From Fibrobacterota bacterium (GTDB lineage Bacteria > Fibrobacterota > Chitinivibrionia > Chitinivibrionales > JANQEN01), in the NCBI GenBank assembly GCA_030619215.1, contig JAUXBV010000088.1, positions 1-9,100 of the forward strand: a DNA stretch of 9,100 bases, read 5' to 3'. Position numbers and translations under genes: made by a program. The notes under the pieces are model-generated. The model saw only the letters and a list, made by a program, of their open reading frames with translations. It was not told the origin of the DNA and made no database searches. Positions 5,196 to 9,100 of the stretch are shown here, in pieces. The number at the start of each line of letters is the position of its first letter. Position 1 is the stretch's first letter.

Positions 5196-7514
5196 ATGCG
5201 AATTAATTCATTCATTACTATTTCTTTATTTGTAACACTCAGCAGTTTTACCGGTTATGCAAAGGATAAACTAATTGCAATTATTGCATCAGGTGAAACC
5301 CATGCCATGCTTGATGCATGCGATTGCCCCCAGGATCCAGCAGGCGGCCTGCCAAAACGCTCCCAGATTATTAATGAGCTTCGCAAAGAGAAAGAGGTTC
5401 TTCTTCTGGATGCCGGCGGATATGCAGGAGGAGGTATATATGATTTTTACACAGGGGGAAGACAGCGGGACTCCGTTCGAACGCTATTGACCATTAAAGC
5501 AATGGGAGAAATGGGATACGACGCTGCTGCAATCGGAGATGAAGAGCTGCAGTATGGAGCCAAATGGCTAGTTACCATAGCCAATAAAGCAGGCTTGCCG
5601 CTTATTTCAGCAAACTGTTATTATGCCACAGGGAAGCATGTTACAGAACCTTATCGTGTCATAAAGAAAGGTGACGTTACCTTTGGAATTACAGCAGTAA
5701 CAACACTGGAGAATCTTTTTCCGGTCGATACCTCAGTTATAATTAAAGATCCTGTCAAATCAATTAAATCAATCTGGAAGGAATTGAATAGAAAATCCGA
5801 TTACCGGATAATACTGTCACACCTTGGTGAAGAAAAGACAATACAGCTTGGCAAACATTTTCCTGGCTGTACTATTCTGGTAAACGGGCACCGTAAAACA
5901 AGCATACAACCTGTTATGACTATTGATAAACAAACAGTTATGCAGTTTGGATTTCAGGGAAAGAATCTTTCTGAGGTTGATTTTAATACAATAAAAAAAT
6001 CTTTCAGTCCCATAAAAGATAAATGGATAGATATCGACTATAATGTTTCGGATGATGCAGGAATTTTAGGCATTATATCCGGAGAATGGTATGATCAATT
6101 TCCAAGAATGACGGTAATTGACCTTTATCTCATGAGTAAATGCCCCTATGGTATACCGGCCCTAAAAGATTTGCTGCAGCTTCAGGATCGTTTCCATACG
6201 ATGGAGTTAAATATCTGGTTTATAGGTGATGTCAATCCTGACGGCTCTATTCACTCTCTGGGTGGCAAACAGGAAATTAACGATGAGATGCTATGGCTTG
6301 CGGTTAAAAATATTTTCCCTGAATTGTGGGAAAGTTTTCTATACCTTTGCGCATACGAAGATGTTTCAGTTTTTCAGGCATTATCAGACCTTGAGATCGA
6401 TACGGCGAAGGTTAATAAATGGATAAAGGAAAAAGGGGAGGAGGAGCTGGCAAATCATTACCAGAGGTCAATGAGGTTGAAGGTAAACGCCTCACCGACA
6501 ATGTTTGTAAACAACTATATATTTGGATCGGAAATTTCGTATTTGCGTCTGGCAAAGGATTTTTGCCGATATGTTGAAGGGCCAAAGAAACCGTTGTTGT
6601 GCGACTCTTTGCCGGAGTGCTTTGAGGACCGTGATTGCCGGGTGAAAGGTAAAATTGGATTATGCAGTTCTACTGATGAAGGTAAAGGTGGAAAATGTAC
6701 ATTCAAAGACGCTGTAGAATTTGATTTCACCGTTGTTATTCCGGATAACCCTGTAATTCATACTGAGCAGGATGTAATAGCTACAACCAGTGAGCTTTTT
6801 CCGGGGGCTGCGATAAAAACATACCCAATGTCTTCCAATGGAGGAAAAAAGTTTTTACATAAAGTAAATCCCTCCTATTTACCGTTATACCTCTTTGATA
6901 AACAGGTTAATACGGCACACAATTATCCAAAGATAGAATCAGGATTAATACGAAAAGGGGAGTGGTATACTTTTAAAGAAGATGTAATGCAAAAGCAATA
7001 TTTTCTAAAAAGAAAAATTGAAAAAGGGACAGTGTCACTTTTTATAGACCCATTATTTACAGATGCTGATAAAGTGCTTAAAACTGTTTTTAAATTATTT
7101 CCGGATTATGAAAATGTCACCATTAAACCAATTGTTTATGAAAGTACTCTTAATGATAATTCTGCACCTGAAGAAAAGATCAGACAGGAAGAAGCGCTAC
7201 GGTGGCTTGTACTGCTGAAATATTACGGTATTAAAAAATATTCTTCATATTTAAATTCGTATCTCACAAAACCGGGAAGCTCACAATGGTTTTCCTCATT
7301 GAAAAAGATAAAGGTTAATGTTGACGGTTTTGTAAAGAAGACAGGTAAGAATCATGACCTGTTAAAGGAGCTTCTCAATGAGATTAGGGAACTTGGTATT
7401 GACGAGCCTGTAGTGCTTTTGGTTGATAACAGGGAAGTGATCCCTATCAGGAATCCTTCATATTTTGAGGAAATACTGAAAAAGGTAAAGAAAAGGTTTA
7501 CTGAGGGTAAATAA
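5196..7514 (+). CDS. Exported UshA-like degenerate metallophosphatase domain fused to a DsbA-like thioredoxin domain
   Basis: A 772-residue protein with a signal peptide at 1-22 (cleavage after GYA). Residues 25-265 follow the order of the 5'-nucleotidase (UshA) N-terminal domain, but most metal ligands are altered. The usual DxH is GETH (33-36), GD is GG (74-75), GNHE is GDEE (114-117), and GHxH is GHRK (231-234); only His36, His209 (LSHLG) and His232 remain. DACDCPQDPAGGLPKR (40-55) carries the CxC-GGLxxR signature of a metallophosphatase-like group known to include selenocysteine members. Residues 306-457 form a DsbA-like thioredoxin fold with a single-cysteine Cys316-Pro-Tyr-Gly site and cis-proline region NASPT (431-435). 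A linker at 457-501 has six cysteines. Residues 506-770 look like one or two further thioredoxin-like folds without a CxxC (fold inferred). It probably acts in the periplasm in redox or thiol chemistry, not nucleotide hydrolysis. AAAGGA (5185-5190) lies 5 bases before the ATG. Confidence 0.75.
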   Translation: MRINSFITISLFVTLSSFTGYAKDKLIAIIASGETHAMLDACDCPQDPAGGLPKRSQIINELRKEKEVLLLDAGGYAGGGIYDFYTGGRQRDSVRTLLTIKAMGEMGYDAAAIGDEELQYGAKWLVTIANKAGLPLISANCYYATGKHVTEPYRVIKKGDVTFGITAVTTLENLFPVDTSVIIKDPVKSIKSIWKELNRKSDYRIILSHLGEEKTIQLGKHFPGCTILVNGHRKTSIQPVMTIDKQTVMQFGFQGKNLSEVDFNTIKKSFSPIKDKWIDIDYNVSDDAGILGIISGEWYDQFPRMTVIDLYLMSKCPYGIPALKDLLQLQDRFHTMELNIWFIGDVNPDGSIHSLGGKQEINDEMLWLAVKNIFPELWESFLYLCAYEDVSVFQALSDLEIDTAKVNKWIKEKGEEELANHYQRSMRLKVNASPTMFVNNYIFGSEISYLRLAKDFCRYVEGPKKPLLCDSLPECFEDRDCRVKGKIGLCSSTDEGKGGKCTFKDAVEFDFTVVIPDNPVIHTEQDVIATTSELFPGAAIKTYPMSSNGGKKFLHKVNPSYLPLYLFDKQVNTAHNYPKIESGLIRKGEWYTFKEDVMQKQYFLKRKIEKGTVSLFIDPLFTDADKVLKTVFKLFPDYENVTIKPIVYESTLNDNSAPEEKIRQEEALRWLVLLKYYGIKKYSSYLNSYLTKPGSSQWFSSLKKIKVNVDGFVKKTGKNHDLLKELLNEIRELGIDEPVVLLVDNREVIPIRNPSYFEEILKKVKKRFTEGK

Positions 7515-7519
7515 TACCT

Positions 7520-7609
7520 GTTAACGATATCTTACTGTATCGCATAAAAGCATAAAAGACTAAAGCCCCTTTTTTAGGGATTAAAACAGGCATCGTTACC
7601 GTTAACGAT
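7520..7609. repeat. Convergent intergenic gap with repeated TTAACGAT elements and a small hairpin
   Basis: GTTAACGAT occurs at 7520-7528 and again at 7601-7609. Within the second copy, ATCGTTA (7592-7598) and TAACGAT (7603-7609) form a 7-bp inverted repeat around CCGT. CCTGTT (7517-7522) is complementary to AACAGG (7585-7590). On the minus strand the 7-bp hairpin is followed by GCCTGTTTT, so it could be a weak terminator for the dehydrogenase gene. CCCT/AGGG (7567-7579) around TTTTT is another very weak stem. No strong terminator is seen for either converging gene. Confidence 0.4.
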
Positions 7610-7618
7610 TTACGAGAC

Positions 7619-8575
7619 TTATTTATTCACATTCAATGTTACTTTTAATGTATCCGGTTCAGCAGAGTATTCAAATGCCTCTATAGCATCTTTCAATAAC
7701 ATCTCTTTGCTGATAAGTTTTTCAAGAGGGACTTCATATTTACAGAGAAAATCTATTGCATCGGAGAAACGGCCGCAGCGTGAGCCAATGATGGTTATTT
7801 CATTGACAACAACGGACGACGGGTTGAAATCAAAACCGCCCTCATAAGTACTTTTAAGGATAACAGTTCCACGAGGTTTTACGTTAAGTAACGCTTTGTT
7901 AAAAGCTGAAGGATTGCCTGTTGCTTCAATAACTATATCAAATTTACTATCAATAAAATCATTTAATAAGACAGTTTTTACATTGTAATTTTCAAGTAAG
8001 GAAAGTTTTTTCCGGTGTTTCCCAATCACTGTCACATCACATCCTGTTGACGGCAGAACATAACCAATGAGCAGTCCGAGTTTTCCATCGCCTAGAAGTA
8101 GTACCTTTGCATCCTTCTCTATTTTTACCTGTTCAAGAATTTCCAATGCAGCAGCGAGCGGCTCAATAAAAATTGCGCGATTGTCAGGAATACTTTCGGG
8201 GATAATTACGACATTTTCTTCAGGGACAGAAACATACTCCGCGAATGCTCCATTACGGTTGATAATTCCCAGAACTGTCCTTTCAGGGCAGTGTCTGCTA
8301 AGGCCGTTTTTGCAGTATTCGCAAGCTCCGCAAGCGCAGTTTATCTCTGCTGTACACCGTTTACCAATCAGAGAGTCGTCATCCGCTTCTTCAACAATAC
8401 CAATAAACTCGTGACCAGGTATACCTTTGAAGCCGGGAATATAACCACGGATTATTTCAAGATCTGTATTACAAATACCTGCCTTTGTAACTTTTATAAG
8501 CACTTCACCTTTTTTAAATAAAGGTTTTGGTACCTTTTCAATGCGAAGTTCTCCATCAAAGATTACTGCGTTCAT
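7619..8575 (-). CDS. Zinc-dependent medium-chain alcohol dehydrogenase
   Basis: A 318-residue cytoplasmic oxidoreductase of the MDR family that interconverts an alcohol and an aldehyde or ketone. Catalytic-zinc ligands are Cys35 (GICNTDLE), His55-Glu56 (GHEF) and Glu138 (EPLAA). The structural-zinc lobe is intact: Cys82, Cys85, Cys88 and Cys96, spaced 2, 2 and 7 residues apart. The Rossmann glycines are in LGDGKLGLL (161-169). At the end of the second beta strand the sequence is VIGKHRKK (183-190); lacking the usual acidic residue and being rich in Lys/His/Arg, it suggests NADP(H) over NAD(H) (inference). It is shorter than the usual 340-350. The GICNTDLEIIRGY...GIPGHEF N-terminus matches a common uncharacterised subgroup related to sorbitol and threonine dehydrogenases; the substrate cannot be named. 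It starts 13 bases after the prepilin peptidase stop. No Shine-Dalgarno is visible directly before the ATG, so it may be translationally coupled to that gene. Confidence 0.9.
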   Translation of the reverse strand: MNAVIFDGELRIEKVPKPLFKKGEVLIKVTKAGICNTDLEIIRGYIPGFKGIPGHEFIGIVEEADDDSLIGKRCTAEINCACGACEYCKNGLSRHCPERTVLGIINRNGAFAEYVSVPEENVVIIPESIPDNRAIFIEPLAAALEILEQVKIEKDAKVLLLGDGKLGLLIGYVLPSTGCDVTVIGKHRKKLSLLENYNVKTVLLNDFIDSKFDIVIEATGNPSAFNKALLNVKPRGTVILKSTYEGGFDFNPSSVVVNEITIIGSRCGRFSDAIDFLCKYEVPLEKLISKEMLLKDAIEAFEYSAEPDTLKVTLNVNK

Positions 8576-8588
8576 ATAATTTTAAAAA

Positions 8589-9100
8589 TTAAAAAAATAA
8601 TCCCTCAATAAAATTAAAATAAGCAGTGACTATTTTATCTCCGAATAATAATGCCACCCAGGTACCTGCCGCTAAAAAAGGCCCGAACGGAATCTTATGA
8701 TCTTCCGGTAAAATCTTAATTACCATCATCAGCAGTCCGATAATAGAGCCAAACAACGCGCCGAAGGTTATTGTGAGAAGGGCGATTTTCCAGCCAAACA
8801 CGGCGCCGACAAATGCTAAAAGCTTGATATCACCGCCGCCCATGGCTTCTTTCTTCCTAAAAAGAATTTGGCCTATATAACCAATTAACAAGAGTATGCC
8901 ACCCCCAACTGCAACACCGACAAGAGATTGAATCGGTGTCAATTGACCCGGCAAAAATGAAACGGCTATACCAAGCGCCAAACCACTCAATGTAATGGAA
9001 TCGGGGATTATGTAGTGGTGGTAGTCAATAACAGAAACAGGAATAAGTATGAGTAGTGTGGCAACCTGGAGAATTAACGTTGCGTAATCCCACCAGTTAA
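8589..9100 (-). CDS. Prepilin peptidase (type IV leader peptidase, A24 family), 5' end outside window
   Basis: An inner-membrane aspartic protease that cleaves type IV prepilin or type II secretion pseudopilin leaders. The reading frame stays open to the right edge, so the gene is cut by the window: 36 whole codons lie upstream of the TTG at 8990, which is therefore not the start. The first catalytic Asp is in VIDYHHYIIPD (codon 9024-9026) and the second in the GxGD motif MGGGDIKLL (codon 8829-8831). Several membrane segments are visible (for example VGVAVGGGILLLIGYIG and FGALFGSIIGLLMMVI), followed by the family's PFGPFLAAG motif. About 170 residues are visible of a usual 250-290. The missing part should hold the cytoplasmic zinc-binding cysteines and the N-methyltransferase portion, so whether this is a bifunctional PilD or a shorter form cannot be decided. 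The dehydrogenase gene follows 13 bases downstream and is probably co-transcribed. Confidence 0.92.
   Translation of the reverse strand, partial: NWWDYATLILQVATLLILIPVSVIDYHHYIIPDSITLSGLALGIAVSFLPGQLTPIQSLVGVAVGGGILLLIGYIGQILFRKKEAMGGGDIKLLAFVGAVFGWKIALLTITFGALFGSIIGLLMMVIKILPEDHKIPFGPFLAAGTWVALLFGDKIVTAYFNFIEGLFF

Noticed and set aside
5196..7514. Selenocysteine-encoding gene
   Set aside because: Although relatives of the N-terminal domain include selenoproteins, the frame contains no in-frame TGA and the motif uses ordinary cysteines (Cys42 and Cys44).
7542..7558. GCATAAAAGCATAAAAG as a direct repeat or attachment site
   Set aside because: Only two short AT-rich units with no matching copy elsewhere in the window and no integrase; likely chance.
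8067..8414. 115-codon open frame on the plus strand inside the dehydrogenase gene
   Set aside because: It is antisense to the zinc-binding region of the dehydrogenase; serine-rich low-complexity composition is typical of a shadow frame.
8589..8990. Prepilin peptidase as a complete 133-residue protein starting at TTG 8990
   Set aside because: The frame is open through 9100 and the upstream codons encode the conserved VIDY...IIPD motif with the first catalytic aspartate, so the gene is larger and cut by the window edge.

Overview
The window reads as a stretch of bacterial chromosome of moderately low GC (about 40% by eye). It has strong AGGAGG-type ribosome binding sites and ordinary rho-independent terminators. 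The first gene ends in a FlgD-like/type A C-terminal sorting domain of the kind used by type IX secretion. That, together with clear Shine-Dalgarno sites (usually weak or absent in Bacteroidota), suggests a relative of the Fibrobacterota/Chitinispirillia group or a nearby FCB-type candidate phylum. The assignment is inference only; no rRNA or phylogenetic marker gene is present.

Layout, plus strand. Positions 88-2751 encode a large secreted papain-family (C1) cysteine protease with beta-domains and a C-terminal sorting/anchoring domain, closed by a strong terminator at 2780-2813. A 325-base intergenic region then carries a candidate promoter and a perfect 7-bp-arm palindrome at the predicted transcription start. 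It leads into trpR (3077-3343, Trp-repressor family) and trpB2 (3383-4774, PLP-dependent tryptophan synthase beta chain of the TrpB2 type). No trpA is seen here. The simplest reading is a tryptophan-controlled two-gene unit that makes tryptophan from serine and indole. After another terminator come a small four-cysteine protein with a TTG start (4841-5104), a third terminator, and a 772-residue exported protein (5196-7514). This last protein joins a degenerate UshA-like metallophosphatase domain with a CxC motif to a DsbA-like thioredoxin domain (CPYG) and a cysteine-rich linker.

Layout, minus strand. Read leftward from the right edge are a prepilin peptidase (8589 to beyond 9100; its 5' part is outside the window, but both catalytic aspartates are inside) and, 13 bases downstream, a zinc-dependent medium-chain dehydrogenase (7619-8575). 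They face the 772-residue gene across a convergent 104-base gap that contains repeated TTAACGAT elements.

The genes look like several small, unrelated transcription units rather than one pathway. No transposase, integrase, CRISPR array, tRNA or rRNA gene was seen. The parts most worth a second look are the trpR-trpB2 control region, the inactive-looking phosphatase-thioredoxin fusion, and the nested domain architecture of the secreted protease.
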